From: Marinobacter sp. Arc7-DN-1
GTDB taxonomy: Bacteria; Pseudomonadota; Gammaproteobacteria; Pseudomonadales; Oleiphilaceae
DNA: 64,000 bases
Direction of reading: 5' to 3'
Assembly (NCBI RefSeq): GCF_003441595.1
Contig: NZ_CP031848.1
Location: 3,596,001 to 3,660,000 of the forward strand
A program made the position numbers and the translations under genes. The notes under the pieces were generated by a model. The model was not told where the DNA came from. It saw only the letters and a list, made by a program, of their open reading frames with translations, and ran no database searches. Shown one piece after another: positions 17,905 through 25,990 of this stretch. The first letter of the stretch is position 1. Each line of letters starts with the position of its first letter.

Positions 17905-19443
17905 ATGGCCGGGGGCATGTCAGTGAAGGAGTGGGTTGTGATACACAAGATCAAGGCACTGCACGATAACGGCAAAGGGCTGTCGATCCGCGCCATCAGT
18001 CAGGAACTGGGGTTGTCCCGCAATACCGTTCGCAAGTACCTGCGGATGGAGGTGGATGCGATTTCAGAACGGTTTGCAGACCCCTCGCGGAGCAAGCGAC
18101 TCGATGATCACCGGGATTATCTGGTGCATTTGCTCCAGCAGTTTCCCAAGCTCAGCGCCGTCAAGATTGCCCGCAAGCTGCAAGAGAGGGTTGGCGAGTT
18201 GTCGGCCTCGGATCGCACCATCCGACGCTATGTGCGGGTGCTTAAGGAGGAAGTGGCCTCGGCCCAGATGCGCTACTACGAACCCATTCTGGACGATGTG
18301 CCGGGTGTTCAGTGTCAGGTGGATCCGGGTGAGTTGCGCGGCGTGCTGATCGGTGGCGAAGAGCGGATTCTCCACTTCGTGGTGTTCGTGCTGTCCTTCT
18401 CACGGCTGATGTACGTGGGTCTGGCCTTCCGCCCGCTGGATACCCAGACGTTTATCCAGCTCCATGACGAAGCCCTGCGTTACTTCGGTGGCCTGCCAGA
18501 GGAGTGCGTCTACGATCAGACCAAGCTGGTGGTGATCAACGAGCAGTACCGGGAACTGACGCTAAACCAACGGTTCCATGAGTATGCCACCACGGCCGGG
18601 TTCCGGATCCATGCCTGCGAAGGCTATGACCCGGAGAGCAAGGGCAAGGTGGAAGCTGGCGTGAAGTACGTCAAGCAGGATTGCCTCTACGGTGAAGTCT
18701 TCCGGGACCAGGAGCACGTGCGCCAGCACGTGCAGGACTGGCTTGAGAGCGTAGCCAATGTCCGCATCCACGGCACCACCGGAGAACCACCCCGGGAACG
18801 CTTCGAACGGGATGAGCGAGAACACCTGGAGGCTTACCTGTCACCAGCTTGCGTGCAATCTGTGGCCCACGAGACACGTCGAGCCGACAAGACCGGCCTG
18901 ATCGCCTGGAAGGCCAACAAGTACTCTGTGCCCATGGCCTGGCAGCAGGCCCGGGTGGGCGTTCTGGAGTCCGGCGGCCAACTCCACATCAGCGACCTGA
19001 ACACAGGGGAAGTCATTGCCAGCCATGCTCTGTGTGCCGATAAAGGCAAGGTAATCAAGAACACCCACCACTACCGGGATCATGCCCAGCGGGTGGCCAC
19101 CCTTGAGGGTAAGATCAACGACCTGATCGGCAGTGACATCGGGCCACGGTTGTGCCAACAGCTCAAGCGTTCCGAGCCCAAGATCTACAAGGACCAGCTG
19201 GTGGCTGCCCGTGACCTGCTCAAGCGCCATGCGCCCGTGGATCCGGCATTAATTACGACGCTGGCAGAGCGTCCCGGCATGACCGCGACACGGCTGCAAA
19301 GTTATCTGGAAGCAGCCCAGGCCGCCGTTCTCCGGGAGCGACAGCCGGAACCGCTATCGGAACCAAAAGAAACACTGGATCTGAGCGCTTACCGCCATAT
19401 TGGCCGCTCCAGTGGCCAGGGGGTGACCCATGAGCCAGCTTGA
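17905..19443 (+). CDS. istA: IS21-family transposase IstA
   Basis: A 512-residue DDE transposase. The N-terminal helix-turn-helix is GLSIRAISQELGLSRNTVRKYL. The catalytic acidic residues are visible as Asp in CQVDPGE, Asp in YDQTKLV, and Glu in KGKVEAGVKYVK. The C-terminal region is variable and basic. Its 3' end overlaps istB by 14 bp, the usual IS21 arrangement for coupled translation. The ATG at 17905 gives MAGGMSVKEW; the second Met (17917) is an equally possible start. Function: cuts and joins the IS ends together with IstB. Confidence 0.95.
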   Translation: MAGGMSVKEWVVIHKIKALHDNGKGLSIRAISQELGLSRNTVRKYLRMEVDAISERFADPSRSKRLDDHRDYLVHLLQQFPKLSAVKIARKLQERVGELSASDRTIRRYVRVLKEEVASAQMRYYEPILDDVPGVQCQVDPGELRGVLIGGEERILHFVVFVLSFSRLMYVGLAFRPLDTQTFIQLHDEALRYFGGLPEECVYDQTKLVVINEQYRELTLNQRFHEYATTAGFRIHACEGYDPESKGKVEAGVKYVKQDCLYGEVFRDQEHVRQHVQDWLESVANVRIHGTTGEPPRERFERDEREHLEAYLSPACVQSVAHETRRADKTGLIAWKANKYSVPMAWQQARVGVLESGGQLHISDLNTGEVIASHALCADKGKVIKNTHHYRDHAQRVATLEGKINDLIGSDIGPRLCQQLKRSEPKIYKDQLVAARDLLKRHAPVDPALITTLAERPGMTATRLQSYLEAAQAAVLRERQPEPLSEPKETLDLSAYRHIGRSSGQGVTHEPA

Positions 19444-20170
19444 ACAGACCGTGGCCCGTTACCGCAGCCTGCGCCTGAGCGCGGCCGCCGACGAACTGAC
19501 CAACCTGCTGGCCGAGGCTGAAGCCAACGAGATGTCCTATCTCAGCTTCGCGGACCGGCTTGCCGAGCACGAACTGACCCAGCGCCAGGACAAACGCATC
19601 CGCCGGAACCGGAAAATGGCTGCGTTCCCAGCGGAGAAGCGCCTGGAGGGCTTCGACTACCGGCACCAGACCACCATTACCAAACGCCAGGTCAATGCCT
19701 TGCTGGACTTCCAGTTCATCGACGAGCGAAACAACCTGGTGTTCATCGGTCCGCCCGGTGTAGGCAAGACCCACCTGGCCATCGGCATTGGCCACAAAGC
19801 TGTGGAGGCCGGCTACCGGGTGCTGTTCCGCAACGCTCTCGATCTGGTGGAAGAACTAGAGCTGGCCGAGATGAAGGGTGAGCTGAAAAAGCGGGTCAGC
19901 CAACTGGCCAAGTACGACCTGCTGGTCATCGATGAACTGGGTTACCTGCCCATGACGCGGCAGGCCCGGTACAACCTGTTCCAGCTGATCAACAGCCTGT
20001 ACGAATACCGGTCCATCATCCTCACCACCAACAAGGACTTCACCAGTTGGGGCGAGTTCTTCCACGACGACAACGTGGCGGTGCCGATCATTGATCGGGT
20101 CATCCACCATTCACACATCTTTATGCTGGGAGGAGAAAGCTATCGGCTGAAGCAGAAAACGACAGGCTAG
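19430..20170 (+). CDS. istB: IS21-family helper ATPase IstB
   Basis: A 246-residue AAA+ ATPase related to DnaC that selects target DNA and stimulates IstA. Walker A is GPPGVGKTHLA and Walker B is LLVIDELGYLP; the N-terminal helical IstB domain precedes them. Length is normal for the family. It starts inside the end of istA and ends about 60 bp before the IS right end. Confidence 0.95.
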   Translation: MSQLEQTVARYRSLRLSAAADELTNLLAEAEANEMSYLSFADRLAEHELTQRQDKRIRRNRKMAAFPAEKRLEGFDYRHQTTITKRQVNALLDFQFIDERNNLVFIGPPGVGKTHLAIGIGHKAVEAGYRVLFRNALDLVEELELAEMKGELKKRVSQLAKYDLLVIDELGYLPMTRQARYNLFQLINSLYEYRSIILTTNKDFTSWGEFFHDDNVAVPIIDRVIHHSHIFMLGGESYRLKQKTTG

Positions 20171-20286
20171 ACTATGAAAGGTGGGTCAATTTTATTGGCC
20201 AAAGGTGGGTCAAAATAAATGGCCATTGACAGCACTTGAAGTGCTGTTGAAAAGGCCTTTGGGGCAGCTGCATCATGGCTTGAATC

Positions 20287-20398
20287 GCAGCAGGGCGGGC
20301 ACATCCCTCCAAAAATGTGCGGAGCCATGGATGGCGGAGCCCAAGCCGCGCATGGATGCCTTGAGGCGTTTTTTGGAGGGATGTGCCCGCCCTGCTGC
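20287..20398. repeat. Long perfect hairpin with conserved loop, copy 2
   Basis: Two perfect 29-bp inverted arms (20287-20315 and 20370-20398) enclose a 54-nt loop. The first 26 loop bases (tgtgcggagccatggatggc then ggagcc) match copy 1 read in the opposite direction; the rest is similar in pattern only. The arms are unrelated to those of copy 1. It ends about 50 bp before the folA start. Because the two copies have opposite orientation they face each other across the IS21 element. Confidence 0.85.
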
Positions 20399-20451
20399 AG
20401 CCCGCGAACTATGAGATTCAGAGTTACACGTTAGTCAAAGGGAGAGCAAAG

Positions 20452-20967
20452 GTGAGAAAAGCCCTGATAGTAGCCATGTCCCGAAACCGGGTCATAGGCC
20501 GGAACAACAATCTGCCTTGGTACCTGCCGGGCGATCTGCGGTACTTCAAGCAGGCCACCATGGGCAAGCCTATCATCATGGGACGGAAAACCTGGGACTC
20601 CATTGGCCGGCCGTTGCCGGGGCGGATGAACGTGGTTATTTCACGGAACGATGCCTGGGAAGCGCCAGCGGGAACCGTGGCGGCAAAGTCGCTGCAAGAG
20701 GCGTTGGTGAAAGCCGAGGCTCAGGCTGAGCTGGAAGGCGGAGATGAAGTGATGATTATCGGTGGCGGGCAGATCTATGCCGAGGCGCTGCCGATGGTTG
20801 ATCGCATGTACATCACCCAGGTGCACGCTGAGGTGGAAGGGGATGCATTTTTTCCGGAAGTAAACTGGGATGAGTGGGAGGAAATCGGACGGGAGGATTT
20901 CTCCGCGTCCGATAACAACCCTTACGACTATAGCTTCGTAGTCTATCAGCGCTTGGCGTCGGCATGA
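20452..20967 (+). CDS. folA: Dihydrofolate reductase
   Basis: A 171-residue enzyme reducing dihydrofolate to tetrahydrofolate with NADPH. Family motifs in order: ALIVAMSRNRVIGRNNNLPW (substrate loop), DLRYFKQATMGKPIIMGRKTW (with the catalytic-side region), RPLPGRMNVVIS, and IIGGGQIYAEALP. The GTG start at 20452 follows GGGAGAG at good spacing; earlier ATGs fall inside the upstream hairpin. It normally pairs with thyA, whose remnant lies upstream. The 3' end overlaps the convergent deaD by 22 bp. Confidence 0.95.
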   Translation: MRKALIVAMSRNRVIGRNNNLPWYLPGDLRYFKQATMGKPIIMGRKTWDSIGRPLPGRMNVVISRNDAWEAPAGTVAAKSLQEALVKAEAQAELEGGDEVMIIGGGQIYAEALPMVDRMYITQVHAEVEGDAFFPEVNWDEWEEIGREDFSASDNNPYDYSFVVYQRLASA

Positions 20968-22469
20968 CGGGGCGGGCGCTTGCCTGCGGGCTTGCCGCCT
21001 TTGCCAGGGGGCTTACCCTTCGGGCCGGGACCGCCACGGCCCTTGGGGCCTTTCTTGAAGCCGGGCTTGTATCCGGGCTTGCCACCCGGACGACCACCCT
21101 GGCGGTCTCGACGCGGCGGCGCGTTGGCTGAAATCTCCGGCAAGGCCTCCGGTTGCTCCAGCGGAAGCGAGCCCGGCTGGGAGGCTTCCAGCCAGCAGGC
21201 CAGGGCGCCGGCCACCATCGCCGTGTCCATGTCATTGCGCTCGGCAATCTCATCCAGCAGCGCCATCGCTTTCGCCAGTTTGCCATCCTCGGAAAAACCC
21301 AACAGCTGCGTTTCGAACTGCTGCTCGCGCATTTTTTTCAGCTCAACCGGCGAAGGCAGTTGATAGGCTTGCATGGGTGAGTTGGTGGCACGCTCCAGGG
21401 TGCGCAGCCAGCTGCGTTCCCGGGGTGTGACCAGCAGGATTGCCTTGCCTTCCCGTCCGGCGCGGCCGGTACGGCCGGTGCGGTGGATGTAGGCTTCGGT
21501 ATCGTAGGGTACATCGTAGTTGATCACGTGGGTGATCCTGGGCACATCCAGACCGCGGGCGGCCACGTCCGTGGCGACGATGATGTCCTTCTTGCCGCGT
21601 TTCAGGTCTTCAACGGTCTGCTCCCGCTGGCGCTGGTTCAGATCGCCATTCAGCGGTGCAACCGCGTGGCCGCGGGCAGAGAGTTTTTCGGCCAGCAAGG
21701 TGGTTTCCGCCTTGGTGCGCACGAAGATGATGGAGGCGTCGAACGGCTCCACTTCAAGAATCCGGGTCAGGGCATCCAGCTTGCGCTCGGCGTATACCGG
21801 CAGAACAAACTGGGAGATACGCTCAACCGTGCGGGTTTCGCTCTCGATGCGGACCTCGACGGCGTCGCTCAGATAGGTCTTGGCAACTTTCTTGATCTGC
21901 GGCGGCATGGTCGCCGAGAACAGGGCGCGCTGACAGTTTTCCGGCGTTTTCGCCAGAATTGCCTCTACGTCATCAATAAAGCCCATGCGCAGCATTTCGT
22001 CTGCTTCATCCAGAACCAGTGCTTTCAGACTATCCAGCTTCAGGGTGCCCTTACGCAGGTGGTCCAGCATGCGGCCCGGCGTACCCACGATAACCTGGGC
22101 GCCACGGCGAAGGCCTTTGATCTGGGGATAGAAATCCTGTCCGCCATAAATCGGCAGAACATGGAAATTACGGAACTTGCTGGCGTAGGTAGTAAACGCT
22201 TCGGCCACCTGGATGGCCAGTTCGCGCGTCGGCGCCAGCACCAGAATCTGGGGGTCGGTTACAGAGGCGTCAATCCGGCTCAGCAGAGGCAGTGCAAAGG
22301 CCGCGGTTTTACCGGTACCTGTCTGGGCGACACCCAGCAGATGCTTGCCGGCAAGCAGCGCAGGGATGGCCTGGGCCTGGATCGGTGACGGGGTTTCATA
22401 GCCAACGGCGGATACAGCTTCAAGTACGGCTGGATCAAGCCCCAGTTCGGCAAAAGACAATTCAGACAT
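20946..22469 (-). CDS. DEAD-box ATP-dependent RNA helicase
   Basis: A 507-residue RNA helicase of the DeaD/CsdA-RhlE type, acting on ribosome assembly and RNA turnover. Visible motifs: Q motif (YETPSPIQAQAIP), AQTGTGKT, PTRELAIQ, TPGRMLDH, DEAD, SAT, IIFVRTK, ATDVAARGLD and HRTGRTGRAGR. After the helicase core comes a short region and then a glycine/lysine/proline-rich tail (about residues 450-507) that should bind RNA. There is no recognisable C-terminal RRM-like domain, so it is shorter than E. coli DeaD. It overlaps folA tail to tail. Confidence 0.93.
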   Translation of the reverse strand: MSELSFAELGLDPAVLEAVSAVGYETPSPIQAQAIPALLAGKHLLGVAQTGTGKTAAFALPLLSRIDASVTDPQILVLAPTRELAIQVAEAFTTYASKFRNFHVLPIYGGQDFYPQIKGLRRGAQVIVGTPGRMLDHLRKGTLKLDSLKALVLDEADEMLRMGFIDDVEAILAKTPENCQRALFSATMPPQIKKVAKTYLSDAVEVRIESETRTVERISQFVLPVYAERKLDALTRILEVEPFDASIIFVRTKAETTLLAEKLSARGHAVAPLNGDLNQRQREQTVEDLKRGKKDIIVATDVAARGLDVPRITHVINYDVPYDTEAYIHRTGRTGRAGREGKAILLVTPRERSWLRTLERATNSPMQAYQLPSPVELKKMREQQFETQLLGFSEDGKLAKAMALLDEIAERNDMDTAMVAGALACWLEASQPGSLPLEQPEALPEISANAPPRRDRQGGRPGGKPGYKPGFKKGPKGRGGPGPKGKPPGKGGKPAGKRPPRHADAKR

Positions 22470-22668
22470 TGATTCACTCGGAATTCGGGAGGTAGAGCAT
22501 TGCCGGGCAATGCATGATGTGCGGGTATTATAGCGGTTTTCTTGCTGCTTTAATACGCCAAACCCTGCCGGGCCTGTAGGTAGTTGCCGGTGAGTGTCCC
22601 GTTGCTTTGCCGGCCCGTTGTCCCGAGCCGGCAGACCGTGACGGTCTTCGGTTGGGAGAAAGGGTGGC

Positions 22669-23568
22669 TCAGGCCGCCATTTCCGATCTCAGGGCGTCGA
22701 TGATGATGCGCGCGAAATCTTCCGGCGAGTCTTCCTGGAGGAAGTGCCCGCCACGCAGGGTGATGTGGGGCTGGCCGTGGGCCCCGGGAATCCGGCGCTG
22801 CATGTACCGGTCGCCGCCGCGGGTGATCGGGTCGCCGCTACTGAAGCAGGTGATGAACGGTTTCTTCCATTTTTCCAGAACCTGCCAGGCGGCTTTGTTG
22901 GCTTCGCTGTCCGGAGCCCCCGGTTCGGTTGGTACCAGCTTGGGGAAAGCTCGTGCTCCAGCTTTGAAATCCGCGGACGGGAATGGCGCCTCATAGGCGG
23001 CAAGTTCCGCTTTGCTCAGGGTGCGTTCAGTGCCCAGTTGAACAATCCGCCCGACCGGGAACCAGGGGCTGTGGGTGGCAAACGTCTTCCAGACCGAGAA
23101 CACAGCAGGCATCCGGGTTTCTCCCGTCGGCAACATGCCATTACCGACAATGATGCGGCTGAATCGCTGCGGATGTTCGGCAGCCAGTCGCAAACCCAGC
23201 AGTGACCCCCAGTTCTGGCACACCAGGGTTATATTCGTAAGGCTCAGGCTCTCCAGCCAGTTGGCCAGCCAGGTCAGGTGACGGCTATAGCTGTAATCCT
23301 CAACCGAGTCCGGCTTGTCGGATTTTCCGAAGCCAATCAGGTCTGGCGCCAGCACCCGGTGGCCGGCGCCTGCCACCAGCGGAATCATGTGCCGGTAGAG
23401 GTAAGACCAGGATGGCTCGCCATGCAGCATCAGTACCGGAGAGGCATTGCGTGGCCCATCGTCAACATAGTGCATCCGGAGACCGGGCTCTACGTCGACA
23501 TAGTGTGGAGCAAAAGGGTAGTCCGGAAGACCTGCGAAGCGGGCTTCATCGGTTCTCAGAATACGCAT
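22669..23568 (-). CDS. Haloalkane-dehalogenase-like alpha/beta hydrolase, Asn at nucleophile site
   Basis: A 299-residue protein close in layout to subfamily-I haloalkane dehalogenases. It has the oxyanion-hole HGEPSWSYLYRHMI, the nucleophile elbow, an acid-side segment (CFSSGDPITRGGD) and the catalytic His (GGHFLQED). The elbow reads VCQNWGSLLGL, where active members have QDWGG. The catalytic Asp is therefore Asn (codon AAC near residue 123), and the next Gly pair is altered. With Asn it should not form the alkyl-enzyme ester unless it deamidates. It is either inactive, changed in function, or a sequence error. It is monocistronic with a weak ribosome site. Confidence 0.85.
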   Translation of the reverse strand: MRILRTDEARFAGLPDYPFAPHYVDVEPGLRMHYVDDGPRNASPVLMLHGEPSWSYLYRHMIPLVAGAGHRVLAPDLIGFGKSDKPDSVEDYSYSRHLTWLANWLESLSLTNITLVCQNWGSLLGLRLAAEHPQRFSRIIVGNGMLPTGETRMPAVFSVWKTFATHSPWFPVGRIVQLGTERTLSKAELAAYEAPFPSADFKAGARAFPKLVPTEPGAPDSEANKAAWQVLEKWKKPFITCFSSGDPITRGGDRYMQRRIPGAHGQPHITLRGGHFLQEDSPEDFARIIIDALRSEMAA

Positions 23569-23783
23569 GCCATCGACTGTCCTGACTGATTGGTTGCGTG
23601 ATTGCCGGGAGCCATCTGGCGATCAGACCTCCCTAATACAATCGTCGAGTGTCAGGATAAATCAGATGGAAATTTTGTGTGTTTGAGTTGCGTAACAGAG
23701 CGTTGCCGGTTTGAATCAGGAGGCGATGCCCGGCATCTGGCCAGGTATGGCAGTTCAAGGTCCTGTTGCCGGATTTGTACGGC

Positions 23784-24134
23784 TCATTTGTCCGGATCGA
23801 CCAGTGGTTTGCGGTTGGAGCGCTTGTCTTCCCAGTCGAGCTCCTTGGGGTTGTACCAGCCGATGGCGTCCAGCACTCTCTCCCGTGTCTGCGGTGACAA
23901 TGTAGGCCAGAGTTCCTGGAAGCCCTCAAGACCCAGTTCCCGCTGTTTCAGTTGCTTGCTCTGCAGGCGATTGATAATGCGGGGCAGTTGCAGAGCCTCG
24001 CCCAACTGCCCGGGCACCATCACGTCCTGGCCCATCACCTTGCGTCGGTGAGTCCGTGCGGCCAGTACCTTGCGCAACTGCGTGGCAGCTTCCAGGGCGG
24101 TTTCTGTGGTGAAGGTTTCCGGTTCCAACAACAT
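23784..24134 (-). CDS. Conserved-looking hypothetical protein
   Basis: A 116-residue soluble, charged protein with no signal peptide or membrane segment. It has an N-terminal helical part (TETALEAATQLRKVLAAR), a middle basic region (HRRKVMGQDVMVPGQL) and a C-terminal region rich in Trp, Arg and Lys (GWYNPKELDWEDKRSNRK). I do not recognise the family. It stands alone between the dehalogenase-like gene and the divergent permease, with no close operon partner. About 215 bp on its downstream side hold nothing recognisable. Confidence 0.65.
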   Translation of the reverse strand: MLLEPETFTTETALEAATQLRKVLAARTHRRKVMGQDVMVPGQLGEALQLPRIINRLQSKQLKQRELGLEGFQELWPTLSPQTRERVLDAIGWYNPKELDWEDKRSNRKPLVDPDK

Positions 24135-24261
24135 GACCTGTTAACTGGTTGATCAATAACCGTCCACTATAACCCGAAGATGACTACAGTGGCCACGCCA
24201 GCATGGTAGGCTAGAAGTGCTTGCCATCATTCAGGACGATTTCCGGGGAACCGCCAGTACT

Positions 24262-25380
24262 ATGTACGCAAAACTTGAAACACGGACTTTTCTTGCCTTG
24301 TTGGTGGGGGTCTCTCTGGCTTTCGTGTTTCTCATGAAACCCTTTTTCGGCCCTATATTCTGGGCCGTTGCGATTGCCCTGATTTTCCATCCGGTGCAGC
24401 AGTTGCTGGTCCGTAAGCTGGGAAACCGGCCCAATCTGAATGCGTTGATTACGCTCTTCATCTGCATGTTTATCGTAGTGATTCCCGTTCTGGTTCTGGT
24501 GACATCGCTGGTTGCCGAGGGCGTGGCGCTTTACCAGCAGATCCAGAGTGGAGACATACGACCCGGGGAGTACATAGACCGCGTCAATCAGTCTTTCCCG
24601 GCTATTCAGGCATTCCTCGCGCAGTTTGATATCAGTTTTGCCGAATTGAGAGATAGGGCAGTGAGTATTTTCGTGGGAGGCAGCCAGTTCCTCGGCAAGC
24701 AGGCCCTGGGGCTCGGCCAGAATACCTTCCAGTTTTTCCTGGGGCTGGCGTTGATGGTTTATCTGGCGTTCTTCCTGCTGCGGGACGGCAGTGCGCTGGT
24801 GGAACTGATCATTAGAGCGCTGCCACTCGGGGATGAGCGGGAGCGGTTGTTGTTTGCCAAATTCGCGGAAGTCACCCGCGCTACCGTCAAGGGTAACTTG
24901 CTGATTGCCATCATCCAGGGAGCCCTGGGGGGGCTGATTTTCTGGATTCTGGGTATCGGCGGGGCGTTGCTCTGGGGTGTGGTAATGGCGATTGTATCGC
25001 TTCTGCCAGCGGTGGGCGCCGCGCTGGTCTGGGTGCCGGCGGCCATCTATCTGGCGGCGGTCGGGGATGTGATCGAGGCGGCGGTACTGACGGCATTTGG
25101 CGTGGTGGTTATCGGCCTGGCTGACAACCTGCTTCGCCCGGTCCTCGTTGGGCGAGACACCAAACTGCCTGACTACATCGTGTTGCTATCGACCCTCGGT
25201 GGCATCGTGATGTTTGGCATTAACGGCTTTGTGATGGGGCCACTGGTGGCGGCACTGTTCATGGCGTTCTGGGGAATCTTCATACGTGAGTTCAGTGAGG
25301 AGGCACAGGTCGCGGAACCGGTGGCCGAAGAAGCTGTTGAACCGGAGCGGAGCGAAGAAACGGGGCCGGATGTCGGGTAG
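24262..25380 (+). CDS. AI-2E family membrane permease
   Basis: A 372-residue polytopic inner-membrane protein of the AI-2E/PerM/YdiK family. It has the typical arrangement: two N-terminal helices, a third around residue 70, a long periplasmic-side segment, then a cluster of helices. The family signature region includes NLLIAIIQGALGGLIFWILG and DNLLRPVLVGRD. The C-terminus is an acidic tail (EPVAEEAVEPERSEE). Members have been linked to autoinducer export or to Na+/H+ exchange; the actual substrate here cannot be told. The ATG at 24262 is chosen as the first Met before the hydrophobic segment. Confidence 0.88.
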   Translation: MYAKLETRTFLALLVGVSLAFVFLMKPFFGPIFWAVAIALIFHPVQQLLVRKLGNRPNLNALITLFICMFIVVIPVLVLVTSLVAEGVALYQQIQSGDIRPGEYIDRVNQSFPAIQAFLAQFDISFAELRDRAVSIFVGGSQFLGKQALGLGQNTFQFFLGLALMVYLAFFLLRDGSALVELIIRALPLGDERERLLFAKFAEVTRATVKGNLLIAIIQGALGGLIFWILGIGGALLWGVVMAIVSLLPAVGAALVWVPAAIYLAAVGDVIEAAVLTAFGVVVIGLADNLLRPVLVGRDTKLPDYIVLLSTLGGIVMFGINGFVMGPLVAALFMAFWGIFIREFSEEAQVAEPVAEEAVEPERSEETGPDVG

Positions 25381-25494
25381 GGCGACATGCGACAAAAGTA
25401 TGGTAGTCTCTGAAATGTTTGCCCCAGCCTGTGGAGATAGGCACCACATAACAAGAAAGAAACGGGTATCGATGAGATATCAGGAGTTAAGCAG

Positions 25495-25917
25495 GTGAGC
25501 ACCATGAGAAACGCAACTACCCGACTGGGACGCCTGGCCGCTGCGGCCGTTATGGCGGTTACACTGGGCTTTGCCCCCGCAGCCTTCGCGGACGAGACCG
25601 TTGCACTCAAGAACGCACTTTACGGCGCAGGGTATGAGATCAACAATGTCAGTCCGCAAATGGATGACACAACCCGGGCTGCACTGACTAAATTCCAGAA
25701 GGACAACGGGCTTCAGGCCAGCGGAGTTCTGGACGAGCCAACGAAAAAAGCCTTGGGCATGATGTCGGTAAAGGTTGCGTCCTCGGCACCCGCACAGTCA
25801 GCAGGCGGTTCCGCCGCCACAACGCAGGAAGCGGCACCTTCCTCCACTTCGACGGCGGAACCGGAGCAGGAGGGCGCCATCGAAGAAAAGGACGATGGCG
25901 GCTGGTCTCTCTGGTAA
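25495..25917 (+). CDS. Exported peptidoglycan-binding-domain protein
   Basis: A 140-residue protein. Residues 1-32 form a signal peptide (with VMAVTLGFAPAAFA before cleavage). Then comes one peptidoglycan-binding type 1 domain (VALKNALYGAGYEINNVSPQ, DDTTRAALTKFQKDNGLQ, GVLDEPTKKAL). The last 55 residues are low-complexity Ser/Ala/Glu ending in GGWSLW. There is no catalytic domain, so it probably anchors to or senses cell wall. The GTG start follows AGGAG by 8 bp; the ATG three codons later is an alternative. A strong terminator follows. Confidence 0.8.
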   Translation: MSTMRNATTRLGRLAAAAVMAVTLGFAPAAFADETVALKNALYGAGYEINNVSPQMDDTTRAALTKFQKDNGLQASGVLDEPTKKALGMMSVKVASSAPAQSAGGSAATTQEAAPSSTSTAEPEQEGAIEEKDDGGWSLW

Positions 25918-25934
25918 GTCTGGTTCGCGCATAA

Positions 25935-25969
25935 AAAAAGCCCGCCGGATGGTCTCCCGCGGGCTTTTT
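25935..25969. terminator. Bidirectional rho-independent terminator
   Basis: The stem aaaaagcccgc (25935-25945) pairs with gcgggcttttt (25959-25969) around a 13-nt loop, with A and T runs on the two sides. It ends the peptidoglycan-binding gene on the plus strand and ilvD on the minus strand. Confidence 0.9.
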
Positions 25970-25990
25970 GTTGTCCGGCTATCCAGTCTC

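Larger units (their letters stand above)
17802..20231 (+). mobile_element. IS21-family insertion sequence, 2430 bp, complete
   Basis: The ends are TG...CA (tgttagtggcca at the left, its near-complement at the right). Each end has two copies of a roughly 20-bp motif of the type tggcca-N-ttgacccacc, as IS21 ends do. The 5-bp target duplication GCACT is at 17797-17801 and 20232-20236. It contains istA and istB, both intact, with no frameshift. It inserted between the two conserved-loop hairpins. The intact genes and perfect duplication suggest a recent insertion. Confidence 0.93.
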
